Assembly (NCBI GenBank): GCA_014695345.1
Contig: JACJOC010000065.1
Location: 1-64,000 of the forward strand
Source of the DNA: Cyanobacteria bacterium FACHB-471
Lineage (GTDB): Bacteria > Cyanobacteriota > Cyanobacteriia > Elainellales > Elainellaceae
Length of the DNA stretch: 64,000 bases
Direction of reading: 5' to 3'
The translations under genes and the position numbers were made by a program. The notes under the pieces were generated by a model that saw only the letters and a program-made list of their open reading frames with translations, did no database searches and had not been told where the DNA came from. Shown here piece by piece: positions 44,014 to 54,538 of this stretch. The stretch's first letter is position 1, and each line of letters opens with the position of its first letter.

Positions 44014-45603
44014 ATGAGTATTGGATATCTTGCCCTCGTCCTCCACGCCCATTTGCCTTTTGTTCGCCATCCTGAAAGTGACTATGTTTTAGAAGAAGAA
44101 TGGCTGTTTGAAGCCATTACCGAAACCTATATTCCCTTACTCCTGGCATTTGAAGGGCTGAAACGAGACGGGGTCGATTTCAAAATGACCATGAGCATGA
44201 CTCCGCCACTGATTTCCATGCTCCGCGATCCCCTGCTGCAAGAACGTTATGACGCGCATCTGACTCAACTGGAAGAGCTGGCAGAGATGGAAGTTGAGCG
44301 CAATGTTCATAACGGACATCTCCGCTATCTGGCAGAACATTATGCCAGTGAGTTTAACAAGGTGCGAGAGGTATGGGAGCGTTACGACCATGACCTAGTT
44401 ACTGCCTTTAAACAGTTTCTAGATAGTAATAACCTGGAGATTATCACCTGTGGGGCAACTCATGGCTATTTGCCCCTGATGAAAATGTATCCGCAGGCGG
44501 TCTGGGCGCAGATTGAGGTTGCCTGTGAACACTACGAACAGAACTTTGGTCGCCCGCCTAAAGGCATTTGGTTGCCCGAATGTGCTTACTTTGAAGGGTT
44601 AGAGCGAATGCTGGCAGACGCGGGTCTGCGCTACTTCCTCACTGACGGCCATGGAATTCTCTATGCCCGTCCTCGCCCTCGATTTGGCACCTATGCACCT
44701 ATCTTTACTGAAACGGGTGTTGCAGCCTTTGGACGGGACCACGAATCTTCTCAGCAAGTGTGGTCTTCTGAAGTTGGCTACCCAGGCGCAGCCGAGTACC
44801 GAGAATTTTACCGAGATTTGGGCTGGGATGCCGAATACGAATACATTAAGCCCTACATCATGCCCAATGGTCAACGTAAAAATACGGGCATCAAATACCA
44901 CAAGATTACGGGCAAAGGCTTAGGGCTGGGTGATAAGACCTGGTATGACCCTTACTGGGCGCGAGAAAAAGCTGCGGAACATGCCAGCAACTTCGTCTTT
45001 AACCGGGAGCGTCAGGTTGAGCATCTTTATGGGATCATGCAGCGTCCGCCAATTATTGTTTCACCCTACGATGCAGAACTGTTTGGGCACTGGTGGTACG
45101 AAGGTCCCTGGTTTATCGACTACCTGTTCCGCAAAGCCTGGTTTGACCAGGGCACGTTTGAGATGACGCACCTGGCAGACTATCTGCGAATGCACCCAAC
45201 ACAGCAGGTGTGTCGCCCTTCTCAGTCAAGTTGGGGGTTCCGTGGTTTCCATGAATATTGGCTGAACGAAACCAACGCCTGGATTTATCCGCACCTGCAC
45301 AAAGCAGCAGAGCGAATGATCGACTTATCAAAGCGTGAACCTGTTGATGAGCTAGAGTGGCGGGCGCTCAATCAGGCAGCCAGGGAATTGCTATTGGCGC
45401 AGTCGTCAGACTGGGCCTTTATCATGCGTACTGGAACGATGGTTCCCTATGCGGTACGTCGGACGCGATCGCACTTGATGCGCTTCAACAAACTGCGCGA
45501 CGACATTCTTCAGGAAAAGATTGACTCTGGCTGGCTAGAAAAAGTCGAAAAAATCGACAATATCTTCCCTCAAATTAACTATCGAGTTTATCGACCGCTC
45601 TAG
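44014..45603 (+). CDS. GH57 1,4-alpha-glucan branching enzyme
   Basis: A 529-residue GH57 enzyme from ATG 44014 (MSIGYLALVLHAHLPFVRHPE). HAHLPF is GH57 motif 1; the nucleophile Glu is in GIWLPECAYFEG; the acid Asp is in SPYDAELFGHWW; the C-terminal helical domain has SSWGFRGFHEYWLNE. The full pattern is that of the GH57 branching-enzyme subfamily (often named AmyC-type), which makes alpha-1,6 branches in glycogen. The usual GH13 GlgB is not in the window. A longer frame beginning at 43927 lacks a good start. Confidence 0.92.
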   Translation: MSIGYLALVLHAHLPFVRHPESDYVLEEEWLFEAITETYIPLLLAFEGLKRDGVDFKMTMSMTPPLISMLRDPLLQERYDAHLTQLEELAEMEVERNVHNGHLRYLAEHYASEFNKVREVWERYDHDLVTAFKQFLDSNNLEIITCGATHGYLPLMKMYPQAVWAQIEVACEHYEQNFGRPPKGIWLPECAYFEGLERMLADAGLRYFLTDGHGILYARPRPRFGTYAPIFTETGVAAFGRDHESSQQVWSSEVGYPGAAEYREFYRDLGWDAEYEYIKPYIMPNGQRKNTGIKYHKITGKGLGLGDKTWYDPYWAREKAAEHASNFVFNRERQVEHLYGIMQRPPIIVSPYDAELFGHWWYEGPWFIDYLFRKAWFDQGTFEMTHLADYLRMHPTQQVCRPSQSSWGFRGFHEYWLNETNAWIYPHLHKAAERMIDLSKREPVDELEWRALNQAARELLLAQSSDWAFIMRTGTMVPYAVRRTRSHLMRFNKLRDDILQEKIDSGWLEKVEKIDNIFPQINYRVYRPL

Positions 45604-45769
45604 AGAGAATTGGTGTAAGGCTAGAACTTTAGAAGAACTTTGAAGACTATAAAAGTCCCGTGAACTCGCGAAGAAAAGTTGGCATCCCCCTAAAGGAGTA
45701 TGTGATATTTTATGTATTCCTACGGAATCGTTTCTCATACTTCATCAGGCGAACATCTCTAACTCCTTC

Positions 45770-45833
45770 CCGTAGATTCTCTCAAGCTGCTGACTCAGAC
45801 AATCAGTTGAACTTAGAGAGATCTACGGTTTTT
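45770..45833 (+). terminator. Stem-loop with T-run after the branching enzyme gene
   Basis: A 17-nt arm CCGTAGATTCTCTCAAG pairs imperfectly (14 of 17) with the end of the region to 45828, then TTTTT. Also just before the converging pyruvyl-transferase gene end. Confidence 0.5.
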
Positions 45834-45841
45834 CAATGGAG

Positions 45842-46723
45842 CTATGTTTGAGGACTAGTAAAATAGCCTGCGGCAACATCATCTTTAACCTGTTGCAGTC
45901 TTTCTTCCAATTGGACAGTTCGTTGTTCAATCAGGTTATCAGTACTAAGGATGGGGCCCGATCGCAGCGCTAGCTGCTTCAGCCGTGATGCCGCAGATTT
46001 AATTCTTAGCCAGTGTCGAACAGTGGATATAGGTGTTAGCAAGTCTGTCTTCTTGCGAGGATCAAAGACACGCTGGGTTTGCACGGGCTGATATTCAACG
46101 CCGACTGACGCACACCAGTCTTGCCACTTGAAAGACAAAATAGTTGGGCTGGTGACAACTGGCACCCAGGGAACCCGCAAAGCATCCGCTACGATCGCCC
46201 CATGCATTGCCTCTGCTAGCACAACTTCGGTTTGCCCAATTGCAGTAATCACGGCTTCGGTTGTCCAACGTGGGTCAATATAGCCAAACCCGATTGCCTC
46301 ACAGACCGATTTCCAGCCTTCTCCTGCCAGTTCATAGTGAGGCATGAAGGCAAATTTATAGCGTTTGCGATCGCCAGGTTTAACCAATCGTCTGAGCAGC
46401 ACTGCTCCGTCTGTCACAGCCAACTCGTCTGCCAGACCTAAAGCTTTGGTTGAAAGCGGCCCACGTAGACAATAAATTTTGTAGGAATCGTCAACCGCCG
46501 GAACGCCTTTGGCATAGCCTACCCCTGTTCCAAATACAGCTCTTTTGCGGGCGTGACGAGTTCGGTCAGGCAAAGTGTTATTAAACAAAGTGCCAATTCC
46601 TACAAACGCAGTGGTTGGGTCGTCATCCAACACCCCAGGAAGCAACTTTTCCCAGAGCCAGGGGTTTAAGTTGTCACCAAAATTTTGCGCTCCGTTAGGT
46701 AACTTGTAGTAGCAAAGCTTCAT
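45842..46723 (-). CDS. Polysaccharide pyruvyl transferase family protein
   Basis: A 293-residue protein of the CsaB/WcaK-type family. N-terminal NGAQNFGDNLNPWLWEKL is the family opening; TAFVGIGTLFNN and FGTGVGYAKG form the nucleotide region; VVLAEAMHGAIVADALRVPWV is the conserved C-terminal motif with the key His. Such enzymes put pyruvate ketals on exopolysaccharide or cell-wall sugars using phosphoenolpyruvate. It follows a glycosyltransferase-like gene by 9 bp on the same strand, supporting a surface-polysaccharide role. Confidence 0.82.
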   Translation of the reverse strand: MKLCYYKLPNGAQNFGDNLNPWLWEKLLPGVLDDDPTTAFVGIGTLFNNTLPDRTRHARKRAVFGTGVGYAKGVPAVDDSYKIYCLRGPLSTKALGLADELAVTDGAVLLRRLVKPGDRKRYKFAFMPHYELAGEGWKSVCEAIGFGYIDPRWTTEAVITAIGQTEVVLAEAMHGAIVADALRVPWVPVVTSPTILSFKWQDWCASVGVEYQPVQTQRVFDPRKKTDLLTPISTVRHWLRIKSAASRLKQLALRSGPILSTDNLIEQRTVQLEERLQQVKDDVAAGYFTSPQT

Positions 46724-46732
46724 CGGTTAGGT

Positions 46733-47578
46733 TTACCAGTAATAAAATTTGAAATTTTCCAGCGTCGTTAACCTGAGACGCAGTAGGCGATAAACCTTCT
46801 CCAAGTTTCTGCGCACAAATAGCACACGTTTTTCTGATTTTGAGAGTTTAGGATGTTCGAGTGCTTTTTGCCGATCAAAATAGGCAAGCTTTTCGGTTGG
46901 ATCAGCTTGCCCTTTAGAGATTCTGATTTTTTCAATCCGATCTTTAAAGAAGGGAAACCGATCCTCCGAATCAAACTGAACGGAGAGTTCAGCTTTTGCA
47001 GCAGCAAGCCCTATTGCGTTTCCTTCCCCTAAATAAACGCCGTTTAATTCAAAAAAAGCGGCGATCGCGTCCCAATGTTTGAGGAATTCAATTTCGCGTC
47101 CAGCAGAGCTTTTAACCGTGAATAAGAACTCGTGGACGAACTTGACGTTTTCTAGATTTAACTCTAGCTTTTCTGCAACTTTTGCAATAACCTCAAAGTC
47201 TCGCTTTTTCTCTTGGTTATGCTTAATAATGCCAGAACCTGATCTGGCTGTGATGCCGCTACACCAGTTAATTTCATCTGGTACTTGTCCTAAGATTCGC
47301 ATATCTGCATCGATAAAAATGCAGGTCTCAAATCGGGCGATCGCCTCTGCAATTACAAACCTCTTATCGTGATAAGGGTAAACTCCCTGTTGCTGATGTT
47401 TTATTGCCAAAACGTGAGAACAATGTGCAAAGTCGCTGGGTTTGTCCGTCAGCACAACAAAAGTAGTGCCGGGAGAATATTGCTGAATATCGGCTGCTAA
47501 ATCTAATGCAAGAGAGCGATATTTCTGTCCTAAAGCTAACGTACCAAAGCAGATATCCTTTACCTCTGACTTCACCAT
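46733..47578 (-). CDS. Putative glycosyltransferase (GT-A type)
   Basis: A 281-residue soluble protein. ALDLAADIQQYSPGTTFVVLTD and CIFIDADMRILG give the GT-A core with a DxD motif (DAD) for metal and sugar nucleotide. The rest is not similar to a family I can name; GT8-like is plausible. Cotranscribed with the pyruvyl transferase. Located just before petA on the same strand but separated from it by the petA terminator. Confidence 0.65.
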   Translation of the reverse strand: MVKSEVKDICFGTLALGQKYRSLALDLAADIQQYSPGTTFVVLTDKPSDFAHCSHVLAIKHQQQGVYPYHDKRFVIAEAIARFETCIFIDADMRILGQVPDEINWCSGITARSGSGIIKHNQEKKRDFEVIAKVAEKLELNLENVKFVHEFLFTVKSSAGREIEFLKHWDAIAAFFELNGVYLGEGNAIGLAAAKAELSVQFDSEDRFPFFKDRIEKIRISKGQADPTEKLAYFDRQKALEHPKLSKSEKRVLFVRRNLEKVYRLLRLRLTTLENFKFYYW

Positions 47579-47786
47579 TCAGTCACCTGCTTTTGCACTA
47601 AACTTAGTTTTACTTAACTATCCAGAATAATGATTATTACGCCAACTCAAAAGTTCCCCATTAATATATCAACTTTGATTGGTTTGAGACAAATTCAACC
47701 TGAACATAAAATAATGAAAGATGATCGAAAAAAACTATGTTTTATCGTTATTTCAAGCAGCTAAAAATTCCTCCAAAAAGAAAAAA

Positions 47787-47817
47787 TAGAGGGTATCTCG
47801 GTTGGAGATGCCCTCTA
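47787..47817 (-). terminator. Intrinsic terminator of petC-petA
   Basis: A 13-bp stem with one G-T pair and a 5-nt loop, followed on the minus strand by TTTTTT, 28 bp after the petA stop. Confidence 0.85.
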
Positions 47818-47844
47818 CAAATTAAGAGTTAACGTCAGAAGAAA

Positions 47845-48831
47845 CTAGAAGTTCATTTCGGCTGCCTGAACTTTTTCAACCTGCTTCTTCTTCAGAACTA
47901 GCAGAATTTGTGACAGCGTTACAGCTCCCATAAAGGCTAGCAATCCTTTAATCCGGTTAGGGCTTTGCAGCACGATTTCAACGTCTTTTTGTCCGAAACC
48001 ACCCACATTAGGATTAGAAGTTAAGGCACTGCCCGCTGCTACGGTTTCACCCTCAGAGACAACTAGCTCTGGACCAGCAGGAATCGTATCCACCACTGCT
48101 TCGCCCTGATCTGGTTGAATCTTGACCTGGTATCCACCATCTTCAGCTTTGGTGACCTGAGCGATTGTGCCAGCAACAGAAGCGTTGTAGACCGCATTGT
48201 TGCTCTTTTCACCCGTTGGGTAAACTTGTCCTCGACCACGATTGCCGCCTACATGGATTTGATATTTACCAAAGTAAACGGACTTGTCAGAACCAGGATC
48301 AGGGGCAAGGACAGGGAAAACAATTTCCTGATATTGCTCACCCGGAAGTGGCCCTACCAAAACAATATTCTCTTGAGTCTCACTGTAAGGCTGGAACAGA
48401 TAGCTCTCTCCAACCTCTTCCTTCATCTCTTCAGGAATTCTTTCAGGTGGAGCAATCTTGAAGCCTTCTGGCAGCATTAGAACTGCGCCGACGTTTAACG
48501 GACCTTTCTCACCATTGCCCTGAACTTGCTGGACGCTGGTGTCGTAGGGGATCTTTACGACGGCTTTGAAAACCGAATCGGGTAGAACGGATTGCGGTAC
48601 CTCAACCTCGGTAGGTTTCGCTCCCAGGTGACAGTTGGCACAGACAATTCGCCCTGTTGCTTCGCGAGGGTTGTCGTAGTTTTGCTGTGCCCAGAAGGGA
48701 TAAGCAGCAGCAGTTTGAGGGAAAGCAAAGTCACTCGTGACTAGAAGAGCTAGCGTGGCGATCGCTACCAGCATACTTTTAGCAATTGCTCTGCCGCTCT
48801 GCGGCAAGATCGACCAGAAAATGGATTTCAT
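47845..48831 (-). CDS. petA: Cytochrome f
   Basis: A 328-residue b6f subunit with a signal peptide to about 43. The mature chain starts YPFWAQQ, whose amino-terminal Tyr is the haem ligand; the c-haem motif CANCH is near 59-63. [13 protein letters not shown] and [15 protein letters not shown] are conserved cytochrome f pieces. A C-terminal TM span lies at about 290-312 ([18 protein letters not shown]). It carries electrons from the Rieske protein to plastocyanin or cytochrome c6. Second gene of petC-petA, 48 bp after petC. Confidence 0.97.
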   Translation of the reverse strand: MKSIFWSILPQSGRAIAKSMLVAIATLALLVTSDFAFPQTAAAYPFWAQQNYDNPREATGRIVCANCHLGAKPTEVEVPQSVLPDSVFKAVVKIPYDTSVQQVQGNGEKGPLNVGAVLMLPEGFKIAPPERIPEEMKEEVGESYLFQPYSETQENIVLVGPLPGEQYQEIVFPVLAPDPGSDKSVYFGKYQIHVGGNRGRGQVYPTGEKSNNAVYNASVAGTIAQVTKAEDGGYQVKIQPDQGEAVVDTIPAGPELVVSEGETVAAGSALTSNPNVGGFGQKDVEIVLQSPNRIKGLLAFMGAVTLSQILLVLKKKQVEKVQAAEMNF

Positions 48832-48879
48832 GGGTTAAAGGGCATCAGTAAATGTCAAAGGATCGGGAAGGGGATTGGC

Positions 48880-49422
48880 TTAAGCCCACCAGGGGTCTTC
48901 TCCGGTACGGAAGTCAGTCTCCGTCCAGGGAGTCAGAGCAATTTTGCCATCTTCACTCACGTCAGCATGAACGAGCGCCAGCGACAGGGGCGCAGGTCCA
49001 CGCACAACTTTGCCTTCGTTGTTGTATTGAGAGCCGTGGCAAGGGCACATGAACTTGTTTTCAGCCGCGTTCCAGGGAACGACGCAACCCAAGTGGGTAC
49101 AAACTGCGTTTAGCCCAAAACTTGCAATCTCGCTATCACTTTCGACAACCACATAGGTCGGATCGCCCTTCAAACCCTGGGTTAAGACGCGATCGCCCAC
49201 CGCATGACTATTCAAGAAATCGCTGACAATCACATCGTTGCCGAGTGCGTCTTTGGCAGTTACTCCACCGCCACCTGCGCTGCTAGAAGGAGGAAGAAAA
49301 TACTTCACGACTGGGTAGAGAGCGCCCAAGGCGGTGCCTGTGATCGTCCCAAACGTGAGCAAATTCATGAATTGACGACGACCCATATCGGGTACGTCCG
49401 GGTTTCCAGAGAGTTGAGCCAT
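48880..49422 (-). CDS. petC: Cytochrome b6f Rieske iron-sulfur protein
   Basis: A 180-residue b6f subunit. [18 protein letters not shown] is a twin-arginine-type membrane anchor, left uncleaved in the family. The 2Fe-2S ligands are in [11 protein letters not shown] and CPCHGSQYN, with the disulfide cysteines present. It accepts electrons from plastoquinol. It is first in petC-petA. tatC, whose product moves Rieske proteins across thylakoid membrane, is 700 bp upstream. Confidence 0.97.
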   Translation of the reverse strand: MAQLSGNPDVPDMGRRQFMNLLTFGTITGTALGALYPVVKYFLPPSSSAGGGGVTAKDALGNDVIVSDFLNSHAVGDRVLTQGLKGDPTYVVVESDSEIASFGLNAVCTHLGCVVPWNAAENKFMCPCHGSQYNNEGKVVRGPAPLSLALVHADVSEDGKIALTPWTETDFRTGEDPWWA

Positions 49423-49779
49423 GAGTTGATCTGAAGTTATGCGTCAGGAATGAGCTTAAGTGAACGGTTCTATACGTGATCTAGGCGTGAAATTGTAACT
49501 TTTTAAGCCTGCTTTTTAAGCTAAAGCATTGCAGAGGATAGCATGATTGCGAATCAAATCGCCGCCCGTCAATGCAACACGTCCAGCAAGTCGATGACGA
49601 ATTGCTATGAGTGGCGCAACAACGGCAGTTCACGTTTTTCTAAAAGTATTATTACATCTCTAGAATCAGTATCATAGCTTTAAGCAAAGGAGCCGTTTCT
49701 TTGTAAAGAAAGGTAAATAGATGATCCTAAAAGCGTCGCTTTTGCAACGAGTTGTGAAGCATTTAACCTGAAGGGAGCT
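49423..49779. other. 357-bp divergent region between petC and the DUF3067-like gene
   Basis: No gene or clear motif; the promoters of both genes should be here. Confidence 0.45.
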
Positions 49780-50097
49780 ATGACCGGACAAGACCTACAC
49801 CAGCTATTGCTGAGCAAATGGGGACGCTCTTACGACATTCAACTGCGGCGGACGCAAGGCAAAATTTTTGTCCAGGTCATGTGGAAGTACCTGGAGCAGG
49901 CTTCTTTCCCAATGACGGAGCCCGACTACCTGGCGCACCTGAACACGGTGGCAGACTATCTAAATGCCTGGGGTAGCACTGAACAAGTGCAGGATTTTAT
50001 TGAGCAAACCCGCGATCGCCCTCGCCTGGGAAAAGCGGTGAACATCCCAGTTGACTTGGGCGATCGCGCCTCCGAGTGGATTCTGGAAGAATTCTAA
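49780..50097 (+). CDS. DUF3067-like small protein
   Basis: A 105-residue soluble protein starting MTGQDLHQLLLSKWGRSYDIQL, with KIFVQVMWKYLEQASFPM and a C-terminal DRASEWILEEF. It matches DUF3067 as I know it, a family found in cyanobacteria and chloroplasts. Its placement between petC and tatC hints at thylakoid or b6f biogenesis; this is inference. Ends 20 bp before the convergent tatC stop. Confidence 0.72.
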   Translation: MTGQDLHQLLLSKWGRSYDIQLRRTQGKIFVQVMWKYLEQASFPMTEPDYLAHLNTVADYLNAWGSTEQVQDFIEQTRDRPRLGKAVNIPVDLGDRASEWILEEF

Positions 50098-50117
50098 ACG
50101 GGTTAATATCCTGTCGG

Positions 50118-50948
50118 TCAACGTCCAGTCAGCATCACCATTCCAGCACCGCCAAAATATAGCCCTAGCACTGCGCCTGCCAGCAGACTCTGCGTAACTG
50201 GGTCGGTTGATGGAGTCAGCACTGCGCCGAGAACAACCGCTCCCAACAGCACATAGCGCCAGCCCGATAGCATCTGCTTGGACGAAACCACTCCAACCAA
50301 ACCCAACAGTAGCTGAATCACCGGAATTTGAAAGGCTAACCCCGTACTGAATAGCAACAGCAACACAAACTCAAAGTAGCGATCGATTGACCAAAGCTGT
50401 TCGACCACCCCTTCCCCATAATTGATGAAGAAATTCAGCGCGGCTGGAATCAGGGCTAGATAGGCAAATGCCAAACCTGCCACAAACAAAATTGTGGAGC
50501 CGAAGACGATCGGTCCAATAAACCGTCGCTCTCGTCGAGTTAACCCTGGCAGCACAAACTGGACAATCTGGTAAAGCACAAACGGACTGGCGACCAGCAA
50601 GCCGCTGTATCCGGCTACCTTGATCGAGACAAAGAAATATTCGCCTGGGGAAAGCTGCAAGAATTTAGCGCCTTGCGCAGGAACCTCCAGCAGTTGAACA
50701 ATTTTGTTCACCACTGTAAAGCAGCCGATTACACCCAACACCACTGCAACCAGAGCATAAAAAATCCGCTGCCGCAGTTCTTCCAGATGGTCAAATAGCG
50801 ACATCTCAACGTCGTCTGGAACTTCGTCGGAGAAATCGTCATCGTCCGAAGCAGCCATAGCTTTACGAGCTTGAGCCGTTTTAGCGGTAGAACCGTTCGT
50901 GTTCAACTCTTCTGAGGATGAAGTCTCTAGTTCTGAAGGGGCAGTCAT
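50118..50948 (-). CDS. tatC: Sec-independent protein translocase TatC
   Basis: A 276-residue protein with six membrane spans in about 62-275. The N-terminal [18 protein letters not shown] is the diagnostic TatC motif, and [20 protein letters not shown] is the second. The first 50 residues form a disordered acidic extension. It recognises twin-arginine signals; the Rieske precursor encoded nearby is a likely client. Confidence 0.95.
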   Translation of the reverse strand: MTAPSELETSSSEELNTNGSTAKTAQARKAMAASDDDDFSDEVPDDVEMSLFDHLEELRQRIFYALVAVVLGVIGCFTVVNKIVQLLEVPAQGAKFLQLSPGEYFFVSIKVAGYSGLLVASPFVLYQIVQFVLPGLTRRERRFIGPIVFGSTILFVAGLAFAYLALIPAALNFFINYGEGVVEQLWSIDRYFEFVLLLLFSTGLAFQIPVIQLLLGLVGVVSSKQMLSGWRYVLLGAVVLGAVLTPSTDPVTQSLLAGAVLGLYFGGAGMVMLTGR

Positions 50949-51547
50949 AGATTAACGTAAGTCAGACCTTTGCTAATCATTGTATCTGCCTTACCGAGGA
51001 ATCCATTCTTCTAGAAGACATCCTATTGACCAATCTGTCTGAATCCTCTGCGGCAAGAAGAGCATAGAGGCGCAAAATTCCTTCGCCCTTTTACCCCAAT
51101 CGTGGGAAAGCTACATTTTTGCCGAACCAGGAAGTGTTCACCGCTTTAGAGGATTGCAACGAAGGAAATATAAAGCTGAGTATTTACATCGCTCTTAACG
51201 CAGTTCTAAGTAGCCAGCACTATATATTCAAAATTCTCGCTGCACAGATCAGGAACTAAGGCGACCAGAGTTTTACTTTTCTCTGAAGGTAAGCAATGTA
51301 AAAAGTAGGTGAAGCCACGTAGGTGCTTCTAAAAAGAAAGCTTTAAGATCCAAGCTTCTAGAGCGTTTAGCGGTTGTCCTTTTACTCTGTTTGAGGATAG
51401 CATTTCAGGTGGCATTCACGGCTCCTTCTCTCTTGCTCTCTCTAAATGCAGTCTTGGATTCTGCAACAGAATGCTCAAATTTTCGTCAGAGTTATGTGAA
51501 TTCGTTGAAGGTTTTTAGAATCACAAAGGCTAGCTATTAGACAGGAT
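50949..51547. other. 599-bp gap without recognisable genes
   Basis: Reading frames on both strands are short and lack conserved pattern. It separates tatC from the glycosyltransferase group and probably holds promoters for both. Confidence 0.45.
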
Positions 51548-52504
51548 ATGAGCATCAGAACCGTAGGCATGATTACTGGATACCAAAGCGTCACTCAGAG
51601 TGATTGGCTGTGGCAGCAGACTCCAAACCCCTTTGGAATTTGGGGCAATATCCAAATGCTCGCGAAAGAGCCGCAGCCTGATTTTTTGCTGATGTATCAG
51701 TTTGACTTCAAACGTAGAGTTTCTGCTAAACAATCCTGGTTATCTAGATTTCAAAATAAGCAGGTTAAAACGGTAAATGTTGAACCGGATCTTAGAGGTG
51801 TCCCAAAAGAAAGAGTCATTTATTTGATGCGAGAACCACCCTTAGAAGAGGTGGTCAAGAGCAACCAGAAAAATTACAAAGCAGCTCAAAACTATTGTGG
51901 GTATATTTCAGGACCAGATGATTTTGCTCCTGTGCCCGATTATATGCCAGCTATCTGGTACCACTCCAACTCCTTTCGTGACCTGAATGAAATGCCTCCT
52001 CCGGTCAAGGTCAGCTCTTGTAGTTGGATTACTTCGGGAATCAACCGCACTGCTAATCACCGAAAGCGCTTAGATTTCTTACAGAATTTGCGCTCCAATG
52101 AGATTGACTTTGATCTCTATGGGCGTAATTTGCCAGAGACAAGTAATAGCTCGGGGGAGCTAAAGAACAAATGGTACGGAATGGCACCCTACTATTACAA
52201 CCTGGCGATCGAAAACTATGCTGATAACGATTGGTACGTCAGTGAAAAACTGTGGGACTCTCTTCTAGCCTGGTGTCTGCCAATTTACTATGGTGGGCCT
52301 GCGGCTGATCGGCTTTTACCAGAAGGAAGTTTTCTACGATTGCCGAGTTTGGACGAAAAAGGAATAGCTTATATCCAAGAAGTTACCTCTACTCCAGATG
52401 CTTGGTATGCCGCCAAACCAGCGATCGCAGAAGCTCGGCAGATCATTCTACACAAGCTGAATCTGCTGAACTGGCTATCTGAATTTGTCGAAAAATTTGA
52501 CTAA
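51548..52504 (+). CDS. GT10-like (alpha-1,3-fucosyltransferase-type) glycosyltransferase
   Basis: A 318-residue protein whose C-terminal half has the GT10 pattern: NDWYVSEKLWDSLLAWCLPIYYGGP, split here by position about 228 and 240. The N-terminal half is variable, as usual. GT10 enzymes transfer fucose or related sugars from GDP-sugar. First of four surface-glycan genes on this strand. Confidence 0.78.
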   Translation: MSIRTVGMITGYQSVTQSDWLWQQTPNPFGIWGNIQMLAKEPQPDFLLMYQFDFKRRVSAKQSWLSRFQNKQVKTVNVEPDLRGVPKERVIYLMREPPLEEVVKSNQKNYKAAQNYCGYISGPDDFAPVPDYMPAIWYHSNSFRDLNEMPPPVKVSSCSWITSGINRTANHRKRLDFLQNLRSNEIDFDLYGRNLPETSNSSGELKNKWYGMAPYYYNLAIENYADNDWYVSEKLWDSLLAWCLPIYYGGPAADRLLPEGSFLRLPSLDEKGIAYIQEVTSTPDAWYAAKPAIAEARQIILHKLNLLNWLSEFVEKFD

Positions 52505-52560
52505 CTGCAATGAGTTGTTCTTGTTAATTCTCGTTCAAAAGAAATTGAGAGCCTAACACC

Positions 52561-53556
52561 ATGGACGGAATTTGTACTCTCGCTAATGATTATGTGTATG
52601 ACCAGTTAGTCGCTTTGCTAAATAGCATTGAGGCAATTGCAGGTTCAGAGATGCCCGTCTGTGTTTACCCTTATGACAATAAGACTGAACGAATAGCGGC
52701 AGAAATTGCTCGTCGTCCTAATGTGCAGCTTTATGATGATCAAGATTCAATCCAGCATTGGGACCAGTACGTCTGCAAGATTTGGGATGCTCACCCTACG
52801 GCTCGCGATCGCTGGCAAAAAGCGGGTTATGAACCCTACCATCGTGTCGGTACTCATCGTCGCTTTTGTGCTTTTGACGGACCGTTTGACCGATTCTTGT
52901 ACATGGATGCAGACACGTTGCTAATGAGTCCGGTCAAGCCAATTTTCGAGCAACTAAACAATGCTGATTGGGTTGTTTACGACTTCCAACACAAAGATCC
53001 AAGCCATGTCTACGATCTGTCCTCAAAGAAACTGAAGCAGGTATTTCCACAAGAGCGTATCAAGTCTGAAATTTTTTGTTCTGGATTTTATGCTTCTAAA
53101 AGAAACGTTTTTAGTCCAGAAATGCAGAGCTGGCTACTCACAAAATTACGCGATGGAGAAGCAGGAATTCTCTATGATATGGCTCCTGACCAAACCATTC
53201 TTAACTATATGGTGATGCGTTCAGGCATTTCAAGCTACAACTTTTCACTCCGTTTACCTGCTGAGGCTAGAACAGGTTGCTGTGTAACCTCACAAAATTT
53301 TAGTGAGCAAGATCATCTCCTTTATGATCGGGGAAATCGATTAACTTATATTCACTACATTGGGCTTAAATCCAAACATTTTGCTCGATTGTGTCAGGGT
53401 GAAAATGTTAATTTTCCTTATCAAGATCTTTTTCTTCACTATCGTTTTCTGCACGAGCCAGAGAAAAAACCTGTGTTGGTTGATGTCTCCAGACCTCAAA
53501 AGTCTTCTCCCAACTTAAAGAAACGAGTTTTACGCAAGCTTGGACTATCTTACTGA
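52561..53556 (+). CDS. GT8-like glycosyltransferase, first of a tandem pair
   Basis: A 331-residue protein opening MDGICTLANDYVYDQLVALL, with DRFLYMDADTLLMSPV containing the DxD motif at about 117-119. GT-A fold is inferred. I recall database names of the type Npun_R2821/Npun_R2823 for this cyanobacterial family, unverified here. The next gene is a paralogue with the same opening layout. Sugar and acceptor unknown. Confidence 0.72.
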   Translation: MDGICTLANDYVYDQLVALLNSIEAIAGSEMPVCVYPYDNKTERIAAEIARRPNVQLYDDQDSIQHWDQYVCKIWDAHPTARDRWQKAGYEPYHRVGTHRRFCAFDGPFDRFLYMDADTLLMSPVKPIFEQLNNADWVVYDFQHKDPSHVYDLSSKKLKQVFPQERIKSEIFCSGFYASKRNVFSPEMQSWLLTKLRDGEAGILYDMAPDQTILNYMVMRSGISSYNFSLRLPAEARTGCCVTSQNFSEQDHLLYDRGNRLTYIHYIGLKSKHFARLCQGENVNFPYQDLFLHYRFLHEPEKKPVLVDVSRPQKSSPNLKKRVLRKLGLSY

Positions 53557-53566
53557 GGATTGCCTA

Positions 53567-54478
53567 ATGAGTCGCGGCATATATATCACGGCTAATGACC
53601 GAGTGACCGAACAGGCGATCGCCCTGCTCAACAGCATTCGATTTTACGATCCTGAAACACCCGTTGTGCTGATCCCTTATGACGATCAGTATCATGCTGT
53701 TGCTAATACTTTAAATCAGTTTTATGGGGTACAAGTCTATGAAGATCTAGAATTCATAGATCGGCTGTCTAAGAAACTGCATCAGTGTTTTGGCGAGAAG
53801 TTTTTTGCTCGCCCCAATCAGTTTCGTAAACAGGCTTGCTGGTTTGGCCCCTTTGATGAATTTGTCTATATCGATACTGATGTCGTTGTCTTTGAAAAGA
53901 TTATTGACAACACCAACTATCTAGCTGAGTACGACTTCATTTGCTCTGATTATCAGCACGCTGGTGGCATTACTAATGTCTTTACATCTAGGGTAATCGA
54001 AGATCAGATTTTTACTGAAGATGAGCTAAAGGGCATTTTTAATGGTGGATTTTGGGGATCGAAGAAGAATCTAATTTCTGAGGAAGATTTGTATAAAACT
54101 TTCGCAGAGTGTGCGGCTCATCCCGAATACTTCGATTTTTCTCAAAAAACGTCAGATCAGCCAATCATCAACTACATGATTCTGAAGCGCTTGCCTCGGC
54201 GCTTTAATATCGTTCGCAAACCTGGTAGAGGTCCAGGCAATTGGGCAGGAAGCCGTCACTTTGTCCGTCAGGGAGATATTTTAGTTGATCCGAATTTGAA
54301 CCAGCCACTGCAATATTTGCATTGGGCAGGCATTCGAATGGAACCAGGCTGCCCCTACTGGGATATTTGGGAACATTACCGCCACCTGGATGGGCCTGAA
54401 CCAGCCCAACCGTTTGTCAGGAAGCCTGAGGACCCGCTCTGGCGGAAGGTTGTCAATCAAGTTAAGCGTGCTCTCTAG
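53567..54478 (+). CDS. GT8-like glycosyltransferase, second of a tandem pair
   Basis: A 303-residue protein from ATG 53567 (MSRGIYITANDRVTEQAIALL), 10 bp after the previous stop. EFVYIDTDVVVFEKI holds its DxD at about 107-109. It parallels the preceding protein in order of motifs but is clearly diverged, as in an old duplication. Likely cotranscribed with the GT10-like and epimerase genes for a surface glycan. Confidence 0.72.
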   Translation: MSRGIYITANDRVTEQAIALLNSIRFYDPETPVVLIPYDDQYHAVANTLNQFYGVQVYEDLEFIDRLSKKLHQCFGEKFFARPNQFRKQACWFGPFDEFVYIDTDVVVFEKIIDNTNYLAEYDFICSDYQHAGGITNVFTSRVIEDQIFTEDELKGIFNGGFWGSKKNLISEEDLYKTFAECAAHPEYFDFSQKTSDQPIINYMILKRLPRRFNIVRKPGRGPGNWAGSRHFVRQGDILVDPNLNQPLQYLHWAGIRMEPGCPYWDIWEHYRHLDGPEPAQPFVRKPEDPLWRKVVNQVKRAL

Positions 54479-54538
54479 TGCATCTACCCGATTGTTTCAA
54501 GGTTTGTGCTTTTGTCGTACTTGTAAATCGCAAAAATT

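Noticed and set aside
43833-44075. 80-residue frame at the branching enzyme start
   Set aside because: Overlaps the divergent promoter and the first codons of the real gene in another frame.
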